The notes: a model not told the origin generated them from the letters alone. DNA of 64,000 nucleotides from JAHEYG01 sp040403535 (GCA_040403535.1 JBBAKL010000012.1:4915-68914); one strand, 5' to 3'. Positions 54,049 to 62,698 are shown, counted from the stretch's first letter. Numbers and translations: made by a program.

Positions 54049-55170
54049 ATGAGCAACGTCTTTAATGAGAAAACAGCAGAAGTAGGTAACTTTATAAAGT
54101 GTAAAGACTGTGGTGCTAATCTTAAGTATTTGCCGGGAACAGAACATCTTAATTGTGAGTATTGCGGTGCGAAAAATGATATCCATGATAGCGCACCCGC
54201 TGAAGTTACACTGGTTGAAAATGATTTTGAGAGCTTTTTAAATGAGCAGGCTCATAAAGAAGATAAAAAGGAAGTAAGCACAGTTAAGTGTGAAAATTGT
54301 GGTGCCGCTACAACCTTAGGTCAGAATATTACCTCCGGTAATTGTCCTTATTGCGATACACCTTTGGTTATTAAAAACGCCACTACCAGCAGTATTATTA
54401 AACCAAGTTATTTATTGCCATTTAAAATAGAACGCAAAGGTGCCAATGATTGTTTTGTAAAATGGGTAGGAGGATTGTGGTTCGCTCCAAATAAATTAAA
54501 AGAATATGCTCAGCATAGTGCTGAAAAGCTAAACGGTATTTATATGCCGTACTGGACCTACGACACTAACACAGTTAGTGCCTATAGCGGAATGCGTGGT
54601 GATTATTATTACGTAACCGAAAGCTATACCGACTCCAACGGAAAGCGCCATACCCGTCAGGTTCGTAAAACCAGATGGACACCGGCCGGTGGTACTGTTT
54701 ATAATAAGTTTGATGATGTTTTAATAGTGGCCTCTCATTCATTACCCGAAAAACTGGCTCACGATTTAGAACCTTGGGATTTGCATGCCTTGGCTGCATT
54801 TAATGATAAATACCTTAGTGGTTTTGTAACCGAAAGTTATCAGGTTGATTTAAAATCTGGTTTCGAAAAAGCAAAAGGCCGGATGGATGGACCAATCAGG
54901 GAAAGTATAAGAAGAGACATTGGAGGAGATGAACAGCAGATTATTACTTTAAATAATAATTATAACGACATAAAATTTAAGCATATATTATTACCGGTTT
55001 GGTTAAGCGCCTACCGATATAATAATAAAGTGTATCGGTTTATGATTAATGCCAGAACGGGCGAAGTTCAGGGTGAAAGACCTTACAGTGCAGCGAAAAT
55101 TATTTTATTGGTACTAGGTATTATTACCATTGGAGTAGGCATCTGGTATTTTTCTACTCAACATCAATAG
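54049..55170 (+). CDS. double zinc-ribbon membrane protein
   Basis: A 373-residue protein. Two CxxC/CxxC zinc ribbons lie near the N-terminus (CKDCGANLKYL with CEYCGAKN, and CENCGAATTLGQ with CPYCDTP). A beta-rich central domain follows (~125-335, GGLWFAPNKLKEYA and GIYMPYWTYDTN). One C-terminal membrane helix (~345-366) ends the chain. The ribbons look like rubredoxin/TFIIB types and are often misannotated as helicase-related. The protein is probably anchored with the ribbon part in the cytoplasm. Its function is unknown. It is monocistronic and convergent with the sugar transferase. Confidence 0.7.
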   Translation: MSNVFNEKTAEVGNFIKCKDCGANLKYLPGTEHLNCEYCGAKNDIHDSAPAEVTLVENDFESFLNEQAHKEDKKEVSTVKCENCGAATTLGQNITSGNCPYCDTPLVIKNATTSSIIKPSYLLPFKIERKGANDCFVKWVGGLWFAPNKLKEYAQHSAEKLNGIYMPYWTYDTNTVSAYSGMRGDYYYVTESYTDSNGKRHTRQVRKTRWTPAGGTVYNKFDDVLIVASHSLPEKLAHDLEPWDLHALAAFNDKYLSGFVTESYQVDLKSGFEKAKGRMDGPIRESIRRDIGGDEQQIITLNNNYNDIKFKHILLPVWLSAYRYNNKVYRFMINARTGEVQGERPYSAAKIILLVLGIITIGVGIWYFSTQHQ

Positions 55171-55210
55171 CCCAAAATCTAAACTGTTTTTTAAAGTAAA
55201 TAGAACAAAT

Positions 55211-56632
55211 TTACTTTCCTCTTCCCTGAATTACAATCATTACGGTGTGTACTAGAATTTTAAAATCGAGCAGCAAGCTCATGTTTTCGATATAAAGGAT
55301 ATCAAACTTTAAGCGATCAATCATCTGGTCAACATTTTCTGCGTAACCGTATTTTACTTGTCCCCAAGATGTAATGCCCGGTCTCACTTTGTGTAAATGT
55401 TTGTAATGTGGCGCACGTTGAACAATCTGATCAATAAAAAACTGACGTTCAGGTCGCGGCCCAACTAAACTCATATCGCCAATCAATACATTTAAAAACT
55501 GAGGCATTTCGTCCAGTCGCACTTTGCGTAAGAAACGGCCCACTTTGGTAACACGGGGATCGTTTTCGCTTGATAATGCAGGCCCCATTTTTTCAGCATC
55601 GCAGAACATGGTGCGGAATTTATAGATATAAAAAGGGCGTCCGTGAATACCGACACGAACCTGCTTGAAAAACGCCGGACCTTTAGAGGAGAACTTTACT
55701 AATAAAATTAAAATAAAGTATATCCAGCTAAAACAAATAAGAACGATTAACGAAACCATTACATCAATAAATCGCTTTACTGCAATTTGCCAGTCAGGAA
55801 TAATTTGGTTCTTTATTTCAATTAATGGTGTTCCGAAAATCGAATTCATTTTTACCTGACCGGATAAGATATCATACATATCAGGTATTATTTTAATTAC
55901 CACCCCCAGGTCACTTAATTCATTAACTATCTCTTTTAGGTATTCGTGTTCAAAGGTTTCAAGCGCGATTATGACTTCCTCGATATTATTATTAATGATA
56001 ATGTTTTTAATATCATGGTATTCGCCAAGATGAGGTAATTGCTTTTTTAAAACTTCGGAATACCCATTTTTTCCCTCAATATGCACAAAGCCAATAAATG
56101 TATTTCCAATTCCTTTTTTAAGTGAATTGATTTCATTTAACGTGCTAAGTGCTCGTTCGTTACTTCCAATAATAGCAGTACGAAAGCCAAAACTTCTGTT
56201 GGCAATCCGATAATTGGTAATACTGGATAAAATTAATCGAAAGGTAGCTGTAAGTGTGAAGTGAAGTGTAAGTAATACAAAGTAAAGTTTGTAATAGTAT
56301 TTGTAATTGGTAACGTAATCATCTAACAGTAACACAAAGAAAAGTACGGTTACACCGAGTAATGAAACAGCCAGCGTTTGTACAAATTCGTTAATCCGTG
56401 AACGACGTAAAACGTTATTATATGTTCCTACCAGATAGTAAAAAAGTAACCAGCTAAGCGGAATAATAAAGATGCTTTTATAAAATTGTGAATCAAATAG
56501 AACATCAGGAATACTTCCGATTTTTAAAGGATCGATAAAGTTTTTACGGTAGATATAAAATGCAATCCATGCTGTGGCAGCCGAAAAGAAATCGAATAAA
56601 ACATATTTTATAGTATGTACGGTTTTATTCAT
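55211..56632 (-). CDS. undecaprenyl-phosphate sugar phosphotransferase (WcaJ-like)
   Basis: A 473-residue polyisoprenyl-phosphate hexose-1-phosphate transferase. About four N-terminal helices and a CoA-binding-like domain (~130-260) precede the catalytic bacterial sugar-transferase domain (~275-470). That part has KRFIDVMVSLIVLI, the acid motif KFRTMFCDAE, RKVRLDEMPQFLNVLIGDMSLVGPRPERQFF and the final VHTVMIVIQGRG. It places the first sugar on undecaprenyl phosphate for a surface glycan. It is 16 kb from the glycosyltransferase operon at 31039-39124, which lacks its own initiating enzyme. It is six bases downstream of a lipoprotein gene. Confidence 0.92.
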   Translation of the reverse strand: MNKTVHTIKYVLFDFFSAATAWIAFYIYRKNFIDPLKIGSIPDVLFDSQFYKSIFIIPLSWLLFYYLVGTYNNVLRRSRINEFVQTLAVSLLGVTVLFFVLLLDDYVTNYKYYYKLYFVLLTLHFTLTATFRLILSSITNYRIANRSFGFRTAIIGSNERALSTLNEINSLKKGIGNTFIGFVHIEGKNGYSEVLKKQLPHLGEYHDIKNIIINNNIEEVIIALETFEHEYLKEIVNELSDLGVVIKIIPDMYDILSGQVKMNSIFGTPLIEIKNQIIPDWQIAVKRFIDVMVSLIVLICFSWIYFILILLVKFSSKGPAFFKQVRVGIHGRPFYIYKFRTMFCDAEKMGPALSSENDPRVTKVGRFLRKVRLDEMPQFLNVLIGDMSLVGPRPERQFFIDQIVQRAPHYKHLHKVRPGITSWGQVKYGYAENVDQMIDRLKFDILYIENMSLLLDFKILVHTVMIVIQGRGK

Positions 56633-56638
56633 GCGTTC

Positions 56639-57490
56639 TTAGAAGCTGATAATTTTTATATTATCAATATAAAACTCCGGGTTATCCACCTGTTTAACTG
56701 CTTTAAAAAATAGTCCTACCGAGCTGGCCTGTGTTAAGGTAACTCCCGCACTTAATTGAATATAAATTTTGTTCCAGTTGGGGCTATCATTAACCGTAGA
56801 AACATAGGTATAAGTAAAGCCATTGTAAACGCCAACATCAAAAGACTGATTGCATTTGTAATTTATTTCTAAGTAAACCGGTGCTCCACCTTTAGGTAAA
56901 GCAAAAGTGGCAGTAGATTGAAATTGAGCTACTTGCCTACTTTCGTCTAAAGCAAAATAAAAACACTTGGAGCCTTCAAAAACATCCGCATTAGGGTTTG
57001 TTGCTTTATTTAAAATGGTATATGTTGTATCGGAATTATTTGATTTAATAATTGAGATGCCGCTGGTAGTTCCAAAGCCTTCAAAGTCTTCCAGCCACTG
57101 AAATTTGCAAGCCGATTTGTATTTAAAAGTAAAATCACGGTTAAAAGTTGTACCTGATACAACCGTTGTATCTAATTCAATGGATTCATAAAACACATAG
57201 GGCTGACGTGTTGCTGAGATTCCGTTGTTTTTAATACCTGCGAAAATAGTAATTTTTGTAGAGCCGGTAGAACTGATTGGTAATACGTTGCCGCAAGGAT
57301 ATGCGCCTTGAAACTGACTATTTGTATAATACCAAAGGTCGGTTATTTTATGACTTGAAGAGCCATGAACCGTAGTAGTGCTCACAGAAATATTTTGCGG
57401 CTTAACAAAAAAAGCATCCGGTGCTTTTAAAGTTTCTTTGCTACAACCGTAAAAAAACAAAACAAGTACAAATAATCTCAATAACCTCAT
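56639..57490 (-). CDS. hypothetical lipoprotein
   Basis: A 283-residue lipoprotein (signal ending FYGC, Cys16). The body is beta-rich. The region ~135-283 has FQWLEDFEGFGTTSG and ends in a strand FYIDNIKIISF, which looks like a jelly-roll or carbohydrate-binding-module-like fold. I do not recognise a named family. It shares a transcript with the sugar transferase downstream (6-base gap) and has a good -7 box upstream, so a role in envelope or glycan biology is possible but unproved. Confidence 0.6.
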   Translation of the reverse strand: MRLLRLFVLVLFFYGCSKETLKAPDAFFVKPQNISVSTTTVHGSSSHKITDLWYYTNSQFQGAYPCGNVLPISSTGSTKITIFAGIKNNGISATRQPYVFYESIELDTTVVSGTTFNRDFTFKYKSACKFQWLEDFEGFGTTSGISIIKSNNSDTTYTILNKATNPNADVFEGSKCFYFALDESRQVAQFQSTATFALPKGGAPVYLEINYKCNQSFDVGVYNGFTYTYVSTVNDSPNWNKIYIQLSAGVTLTQASSVGLFFKAVKQVDNPEFYIDNIKIISF

Positions 57491-57506
57491 TGTAATTGGA
57501 AAGGCG

Positions 57507-57514
57507 CAAAAGTA
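57507..57514 (-). promoter_or_regulatory. -7 element of the lipoprotein-sugar transferase operon
   Basis: Minus-strand TACTTTTG is a perfect TAnnTTTG match. It ends 16 bases before the ATG at 57490. No strong -33 element was seen. Confidence 0.45.
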
Positions 57515-57541
57515 AGGTAGTTTTTAAATTAAAAGAAGCTA

Positions 57542-58513
57542 TTAAGAGATTTGGTGCAGTATTTTTTCATCAATACTGTAAGCCAATCTCAATACTTCAA
57601 TAGCGTCATCAATAGAAACAACCGGCTTCTTGCCTGTAATTATACTATTATGAAACGCCAGTAGTTCTTCTTTTATTGCGTTTGTTGGTAAAATTATTGG
57701 ATGTTCAATAACCACCTCTTTGTCAGGTAATCCAAATCCGGGTTTATAAACAATATTAGTGGTGTCTTTAGATGCGTTTTTATATCGGATTACCTGTGTA
57801 GTTTTATCCAATAGATTGATATTAATTGTATTATCACCCTGAAATGCCGTAATGTTTCTGACGTTGCTCTGAGAAATTCGATTGGCTGTAATGTTAGCAA
57901 CACATCCATTTTCAAATTCCACTTTTGCATTAGCCACATCAACTGTTTTACTAATAATGGTTACGCCATTTGCGCTTATTTTTTTGACATTACTTTTCAC
58001 TAAATCTAATAAAAGATCAAGATCGTGTATCATTAAATCCAGGGTTACAGACACATCGGTGCCACGCGGATTATATAAGGCAAGACGTTCAATTTCAATA
58101 TACTGAGGCTTATTAATAAAAGTTTTACCTGAAATATAAGCCGGGTTAAAACGCTCTACATGTCCAACTTGTATATGCACACCAGCCTCTTTAGCCAGGC
58201 TTTGCAATTGTAATGCTTCTTCAACAGTTGGGGTAACCGGTTTTTCAATAAATACGTGTTTGCCTTTTTTAATACATTCGCTAGCTACTGCAAAATGGGT
58301 TTGACTGGGTGTTACTACATCAACTGCATCGCACGCTTCAATTAATTCGTTTAATTGATTAAATGCTTTTACACCATATTGATCGGCCAGTTCCTTCGTT
58401 AATTTTTGGTCGATATCATAAATACCAATCAGCTCAATGGTGCTTATTTCTTTTAAAAGCTTAAGATGTATTTTACCTAGATATCCAAGGCCGGCTAGTC
58501 CGAATTTTGTCAT
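57542..58513 (-). CDS. Gfo/Idh/MocA-family oxidoreductase
   Basis: A 323-residue NAD(P)-dependent oxidoreductase. The Rossmann motif is GLAGLGYLGKIHLKLL near residue 6, and GKHVFIEKPVTPTVEEA carries the EKP motif near 95. The second half is a mixed beta-sheet substrate domain with a DLMIHDLDLLLDL motif (~170). Members act on sugars, inositols or nucleotide sugars. It is monocistronic with its own -7 box and precedes, on the same strand, a possible glycan operon, so nucleotide-sugar processing is one possibility. Substrate not established. Confidence 0.92.
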   Translation of the reverse strand: MTKFGLAGLGYLGKIHLKLLKEISTIELIGIYDIDQKLTKELADQYGVKAFNQLNELIEACDAVDVVTPSQTHFAVASECIKKGKHVFIEKPVTPTVEEALQLQSLAKEAGVHIQVGHVERFNPAYISGKTFINKPQYIEIERLALYNPRGTDVSVTLDLMIHDLDLLLDLVKSNVKKISANGVTIISKTVDVANAKVEFENGCVANITANRISQSNVRNITAFQGDNTININLLDKTTQVIRYKNASKDTTNIVYKPGFGLPDKEVVIEHPIILPTNAIKEELLAFHNSIITGKKPVVSIDDAIEVLRLAYSIDEKILHQIS

Positions 58514-58530
58514 AAAAAAAATATTACACG

Positions 58531-58538
58531 CAAAACTA
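58531..58538 (-). promoter_or_regulatory. -7 element of the Gfo/Idh/MocA gene
   Basis: Minus-strand TAGTTTTG is a perfect TAnnTTTG match, ending 17 bases before the ATG at 58513. A weak CTTG stands ~23 bases upstream. Confidence 0.45.
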
Positions 58539-58602
58539 TTATTTTAAAAGTTAATTGTTAGCAAGAATAATTAATAGTTTAAAACAATTAAAGGTGTTGG
58601 AC

Positions 58603-58610
58603 TATTTTTG
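58603..58610 (+). promoter_or_regulatory. -7 element of pcm
   Basis: TATTTTTG is a perfect -7 match. A TTTA at 58578-58581, 21 bases upstream, is a possible -33. The leader to the GTG start at 58631 would be ~16 bases. Confidence 0.42.
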
Positions 58611-58630
58611 AGATCTAAACTTAACGCAAA

Positions 58631-59308
58631 GTGTTTTATAAAGTAAGCAAAGAAGACGATTACTTATTTCAGGGAAAGCGGAGGCGACTGGTAGATCAGT
58701 TAAAAACTAAAGGTATCGCAGACGAGCACGTATTAAAGGCTATTGAGAAGATACCCCGTCATTTGTTTTTTGACCAATCAACCGCGCGGCCGGCTATGCT
58801 TGAACATGCTTATTCCGATAAAGCCTTACCTATTGGTGCCGGTCAAACTATTTCACATCCATTCACGGTGGCATTTCAAACCGAAAAATTAGAAATAAAA
58901 CCTGGAGAGAAAGTGCTTGAAATCGGTACTGGTTGCGGTTACCAAACGGCTGTATTAGTGGAAATGGGAGCGAAGGTTTTTAGTATTGAGCGGCAAAAAT
59001 CACTTTACGATAAAACGAAATTGTTCCTTCCATATTTAGGATACAAATCGGTACGATTATTTTATGGAGATGGTTATAAAGGCTTACCACAGCATGCTCC
59101 GTTCGATAAAATTATTGTTACAGCTGGCGCTCCGTACTTACCCAATGATCTTTTAATTCAATTAAGAATTGGTGGCATTATGGTAATCCCAATTGGTGAT
59201 GGCGATCAGCAAGAAATGTATATTTTAAAAAAAACCAGCGAAAATTCGTTCGAAAAACAGGTGTTGGGGAAATTTAAATTTGTTCCATTGTTGCAGAATA
59301 AAGTCTGA
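58631..59308 (+). CDS. pcm: protein-L-isoaspartate O-methyltransferase
   Basis: Pcm methylates isoaspartyl residues in ageing proteins so that they can be repaired. The 225-residue protein has a helical start with RRLVDQLKTKGI, PIGAGQTISHPFTVA as the specific motif, and VLEIGTGCGYQTAVL as the SAM-binding loop. A GDGYKGLPQHAPFDKIIVTAGAP region completes the fold. The start is GTG at 58631; no in-frame ATG lies upstream near the -7 box. It is a single gene. Confidence 0.95.
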   Translation: MFYKVSKEDDYLFQGKRRRLVDQLKTKGIADEHVLKAIEKIPRHLFFDQSTARPAMLEHAYSDKALPIGAGQTISHPFTVAFQTEKLEIKPGEKVLEIGTGCGYQTAVLVEMGAKVFSIERQKSLYDKTKLFLPYLGYKSVRLFYGDGYKGLPQHAPFDKIIVTAGAPYLPNDLLIQLRIGGIMVIPIGDGDQQEMYILKKTSENSFEKQVLGKFKFVPLLQNKV

Positions 59309-59366
59309 AAAACAACAATTTACAACGATTTAACATTCTTTTGTTTATAACATGAACGGAATCATA

Positions 59367-59396
59367 TTTTGGTAATCTTTAGAATAATTAAATTTG
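59367..59396 (+). promoter_or_regulatory. strong Bacteroidota promoter of the outer-membrane protein gene
   Basis: TTTTG at 59367-59371 and TAAATTTG at 59389-59396 are separated by 17 bases, a perfect match to both elements. Transcription should start near 59400, ~22 bases before the ATG. This is the best promoter match in the window. Confidence 0.75.
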
Positions 59397-59421
59397 AGAC
59401 ATCATAAAACTATACAAAACT

Positions 59422-60339
59422 ATGAAAAAATCAATCGCACTTTTAGCATTAGCATTCGGTGTAACCGGTGCATATGCGCAAGATTTAACTTCTAAAAAAG
59501 GAGAACCAATTTTACCGGAAGCTGATGACTGGGCTATCTCAGTTGACGCTGCTCCGTTCTTAAACTACATGGGTAACTTTTTTGGTAAAACAGCAAACAA
59601 TTCAGCTCCAAACTGGAATTTCCTTACCAATAATTTAACTATTACTGGTAAAATGTTTAAAGATGCTCAAACAGCTTACCGTGCAAGTGTACGTATTGGT
59701 TTCGGTACAACTAGCAATACATGGATGAATACTGACAGAAGTGTAACAACTCCTGCTGTTTATCCTAATGCTGATGCTATGAAGGAAAATAAATACAAAA
59801 CTTCAAACACTAACATCGGTCTTGCTGTAGGTATGGAGAAGCGTAAAGGAAAAACTCGTTTACAAGGTTTCTATGGTGCTGAGTTAGGAATTGGCTTAGG
59901 AAGCTCTAGCGAAACATTTGAATACGGTAACGCTTTATCAGCTTCAGGTACTATTGTAACTGTAAATGCTGCTGACGAATACAACGCTACTGTAAACAAC
60001 GTACAAACAGTTGCTGCTTTAAATGCAACAGGTGATGCTCGTTTATTAGAGAGAAAATCAGGTATGAATTTTGATATCGGTGTACGTGGATTTATCGGCG
60101 CTGAATATTTCGTGTTACCAAAAATGTCAATCGGTGGTGAATTCGGTTGGGGTCTTGGTTTCACATTGAACGGACAAAATACTGAGAAGTGGGAATCAAT
60201 TGGTAACAATGGTACTGCTGATCAAACTGCTACTACTGAAATCAAAGGTGCAAAAAGTAATGGTTTCACTATTGACAGCGAAAACAAAAACTCAATTTTT
60301 GGCCCATCTGCAGCTTTAAAATTAACAATGCACTTCTAA
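59422..60339 (+). CDS. predicted outer-membrane protein
   Basis: A 305-residue protein with a clear signal peptide (to ~19, AYA-Q) and beta-strand-rich sequence with many Gly, Asn and Thr. The final residues GPSAALKLTMHF end in phenylalanine, as in outer-membrane beta-barrels. The codons look more regular than in neighbours, with many ACT, GCT and GGT, which together with the consensus promoter and strong terminator suggests high expression. I do not recognise a family. It is a single gene. Confidence 0.65.
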   Translation: MKKSIALLALAFGVTGAYAQDLTSKKGEPILPEADDWAISVDAAPFLNYMGNFFGKTANNSAPNWNFLTNNLTITGKMFKDAQTAYRASVRIGFGTTSNTWMNTDRSVTTPAVYPNADAMKENKYKTSNTNIGLAVGMEKRKGKTRLQGFYGAELGIGLGSSSETFEYGNALSASGTIVTVNAADEYNATVNNVQTVAALNATGDARLLERKSGMNFDIGVRGFIGAEYFVLPKMSIGGEFGWGLGFTLNGQNTEKWESIGNNGTADQTATTEIKGAKSNGFTIDSENKNSIFGPSAALKLTMHF

Positions 60340-60361
60340 TCTAAGATTAGTAACTATAACT

Positions 60362-60397
60362 AAAACCCCGAACAAATCGTTCGGGGTTTTGTTTTTA
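60362..60397. terminator. intrinsic terminator of the outer-membrane protein gene
   Basis: A perfect 12-bp stem (AAAACCCCGAAC / GTTCGGGGTTTT) with loop AAATC is followed by GTTTTTA. It lies 22 bases after the stop. Confidence 0.93.
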
Positions 60398-60437
60398 TAA
60401 AAATTCACAATTTTGTTCTTGGTATACATCATAAGCG

Positions 60438-60445
60438 TACTTTTG
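60438..60445 (+). promoter_or_regulatory. -7 promoter element abutting the metallophosphoesterase start
   Basis: TACTTTTG is a perfect -7 match ending four bases before the ATG at 60450. TTTTG at 60411-60415 stands 22 bases upstream. The message would be leaderless or nearly so. Confidence 0.5.
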
Positions 60446-60449
60446 TAAA

Positions 60450-61697
60450 ATGTTTTGGAGGTTTTTCATATTTTTTATTCTAGTCACTGTAATAGAAATA
60501 TACTTTTTACAGGCAATAAAAACCTTTAGTCAGGATTTTAGTGACGGAAAGAAAAAAGTGATATTATGGGTTGCGTATGCGTTAGCCTTTTACAATATTT
60601 CCATTGCAGTTATTTCGTTATTTCATCCGGTACCTGAATGGAGCGCCAAATTTCGTTTTGTTTCAGCTGCCGGATTAATTCTTGTTATTTGCAAGCTGTT
60701 TGGTATAAGTTTTCTTCTTATAGACGATATCATTCGTTTTTTCCGATGGCTGTATCAGTTTATTTTTGTAAAGGCTCAGGCCAATGAAGTAGTAAATGAG
60801 AATGGTATTTCTCGCATCAAGTTTTTTAGTAATCTGGCAATTACATTTACAGTTATTCCTGCGGTATCCTTTTTATATGGCATGATAAAAGGCGCCTATA
60901 AGTATAGAGTTCATAAGGCTGAGGTATCATCTCCTAATTTACCCGAAGCATTTAATGGTTTTAAGATTGTTCAGATATCAGACATTCATATAGGATCTTT
61001 TATGGATAATACTCCTGTAAAAAAAGCATTTGACATTGTTATGAAGCAAAACGCAGATGTTATTTTATTTACAGGCGATTTGGTTAACAACGTTGCTGAA
61101 GAAACCAATGGATTTACCGATCATTTAAAAAGTTTAAAAGCACCCTACGGTGTTTATTCAGTTTTAGGTAATCACGATTATGGAGACTATGTTAGTTGGC
61201 CAACTGCGGAAGATAAAAAAGCAAATCTGGACGCGTTAAAAAAAATACAAGCGGATGCTGGTTGGAAATTAATGATAAACGAACATGTTGCAATTGAAAA
61301 AGACGGACAGAAAATAGCATTATTGGGTATTGAAAACTGGGGAGCTAATATGCATTTTCCTAAATATGGTAAAATGCAATTGGCTTATGCCGGTGCTAAA
61401 GAGTATCCATTTAAAATATTAATGAGTCACGATCCTTCTCATTGGGATAAGCAGGTTAGAACAGAATACCCTGACATTGATTTAACTTTGAGCGGACATA
61501 CGCATGGCATGCAATTTGGAATTGAAATTCCGGGTTTTAAATGGAGTCCGGTTCAATACATTTATAAGCAGTGGGCGGGTTTATATAAGCAAGATAATCA
61601 ATACCTATATGTTAACCGCGGACTTGGTTTTTTAGGTTACCCCGGAAGAGTAGGGATTTGGCCGGAGATAACAGTAATTAAACTTAAAAAAGCTTAA
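60450..61697 (+). CDS. membrane-anchored metallophosphoesterase
   Basis: A 415-residue protein with about four N-terminal membrane helices (~1-150) followed by a calcineurin-like phosphoesterase domain. Metal motifs are VQISDIHIGSF, LFTGDLVNN, VLGNHDYGD and LSGHTHGMQF. Related membrane phosphoesterases of the YkuE/YaeI group act on lipid or cell-wall phosphates. The exact substrate is open. The stop abuts the convergent stop of the next gene. A -7 box lies four bases before the ATG. Confidence 0.92.
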   Translation: MFWRFFIFFILVTVIEIYFLQAIKTFSQDFSDGKKKVILWVAYALAFYNISIAVISLFHPVPEWSAKFRFVSAAGLILVICKLFGISFLLIDDIIRFFRWLYQFIFVKAQANEVVNENGISRIKFFSNLAITFTVIPAVSFLYGMIKGAYKYRVHKAEVSSPNLPEAFNGFKIVQISDIHIGSFMDNTPVKKAFDIVMKQNADVILFTGDLVNNVAEETNGFTDHLKSLKAPYGVYSVLGNHDYGDYVSWPTAEDKKANLDALKKIQADAGWKLMINEHVAIEKDGQKIALLGIENWGANMHFPKYGKMQLAYAGAKEYPFKILMSHDPSHWDKQVRTEYPDIDLTLSGHTHGMQFGIEIPGFKWSPVQYIYKQWAGLYKQDNQYLYVNRGLGFLGYPGRVGIWPEITVIKLKKA

Positions 61698-62153
61698 TTA
61701 TTTTTTATATGCTTTTTCGTAGGCACTGATCCAATCTTTAACTGATACTTTTTTTACCAGCTCTCCGATCAATTGGAAGGGAATATCATTCACTTTCTTA
61801 AATCGAACACAGCTTTTTCCCATATCTAGTTTCCCTTTGCTATGTTTGGGATATTCTTTTGTAAACCATTCTGCCAAATTTTTGTCACCATACATTCCCA
61901 TATGATAAAAAGCTATAAAGTTTTTTTGAGAAGCTAAACTAATGAATGGTAAAGGTATTTTAGGGTCGCAATGGTATCCGTCGGGATAAATAGAATGAGG
62001 TACAACAAATCCGATCATTCCGTAAGCCAAACACTCTGTGAATCCTTTAGGAATATTCTTTTTAATCGTTTTACGGAGTTCACTAATTGCTTCCTGACGA
62101 TCTTCCGGAAGAGATTGAATGTACTCATCTGGTGTTTTTGCCTCAGACTTCAT
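61698..62153 (-). CDS. DUF1801-domain protein
   Basis: A 151-residue protein with the YdhG/DUF1801 fold (DEYIQSLPEDRQEAISELRKTIKKNIP, then YGMIGFVVPHSIYPDGYHCDPKIPLPFISLASQKNFIAFYHMGMYG). The family is small and of unknown function; it is also present as a domain in the gene at 47782-48399. The stop abuts the end of the metallophosphoesterase gene with no spacer. It lies 26 bases downstream of the integrase-like fragment on the same strand. Confidence 0.88.
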   Translation of the reverse strand: MKSEAKTPDEYIQSLPEDRQEAISELRKTIKKNIPKGFTECLAYGMIGFVVPHSIYPDGYHCDPKIPLPFISLASQKNFIAFYHMGMYGDKNLAEWFTKEYPKHSKGKLDMGKSCVRFKKVNDIPFQLIGELVKKVSVKDWISAYEKAYKK

Positions 62154-62179
62154 GCTATGTAAAGTTATGCAAAAACAAG

Positions 62180-62578
62180 TTAAATAAACAATGCATATTG
62201 TTTAACACGCTGTTGTTGCTTCTCTGCTTTTTGTTTTACGGGAACGGATTTAGAATTGTTATAATATATGGATTTTATAGATTGAGTTTGTATTGAATTA
62301 ATGTTGGGTTCCGCTTTAGCTGGCGGATTGTTTAATAATACATCTTCGTTTTTTAAAGCTTTATAATCGAGGTAAGCCTTGCCTTTAAAACAATTCAACA
62401 CTTCGTTTAATAATCCGGCACGTTTTTCAATGTACCACATTCGGTAAAAACTGCTCCATTTGGCTCCGGGTACACTCTTTACCAGTTTTACTAATTCTTC
62501 ACTGTATGAAAACTCCAGTTTTACTACCTCCCTGTGTTCATACACCATCTTGTTAACATGTACTACTGAATAATTCAT
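62180..62578 (-). CDS. stand-alone integrase N-terminal domain (tyrosine recombinase remnant)
   Basis: A 132-residue protein. Residues ~15-75, with VKSVPGAKWSSFYRMWYIEK and LNCFKGKAYLDY, match the N-terminal arm-type or SAM-like domain that precedes the catalytic core of many Bacteroidota tyrosine recombinases. The rest is low-complexity (Gln, Lys and Asn-rich) and ends before any recombinase catalytic residue. No R-H-R-Y core is encoded downstream; the next gene is DUF1801. It is probably an integrase remnant, or a domesticated DNA-binding domain. A -7 box and two palindromes lie upstream. Confidence 0.65.
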   Translation of the reverse strand: MNYSVVHVNKMVYEHREVVKLEFSYSEELVKLVKSVPGAKWSSFYRMWYIEKRAGLLNEVLNCFKGKAYLDYKALKNEDVLLNNPPAKAEPNINSIQTQSIKSIYYNNSKSVPVKQKAEKQQQRVKQYALFI

Positions 62579-62588
62579 TTTGCTTTAT

Positions 62589-62602
62589 GTTTTATATAAA
62601 AC
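62589..62602. repeat. perfect 14-bp palindrome upstream of the integrase fragment
   Basis: GTTTTATATAAAAC is a perfect inverted repeat, 11 bases upstream of the ATG at 62578 and next to a -7 box. It could be an operator or a small hairpin. Confidence 0.6.
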
Positions 62603-62609
62603 AAAATTA
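62602..62609 (-). promoter_or_regulatory. -7 element upstream of the integrase fragment
   Basis: Minus-strand TAATTTTG is a perfect TAnnTTTG match, ending 23 bases before the ATG. No -33 TTTG lies at the right distance. Confidence 0.42.
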
Positions 62610-62629
62610 CTATGTATTAAAGCAAAGTG

Positions 62630-62648
62630 TTGCTACGAAACGTAGCAA
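62630..62648. repeat. 8-bp inverted repeat with 3-bp spacer
   Basis: TTGCTACG, AAA, CGTAGCAA is a perfect inverted repeat. It stands 52 bases before the integrase-fragment ATG, at the -33 side of its promoter. Its shape suits a dimeric regulator or recombinase site. Confidence 0.6.
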
Positions 62649-62698
62649 ATTAAATGTTTTATCTTTTTGATATACAGACGCTTATAGTAATAGATGTA

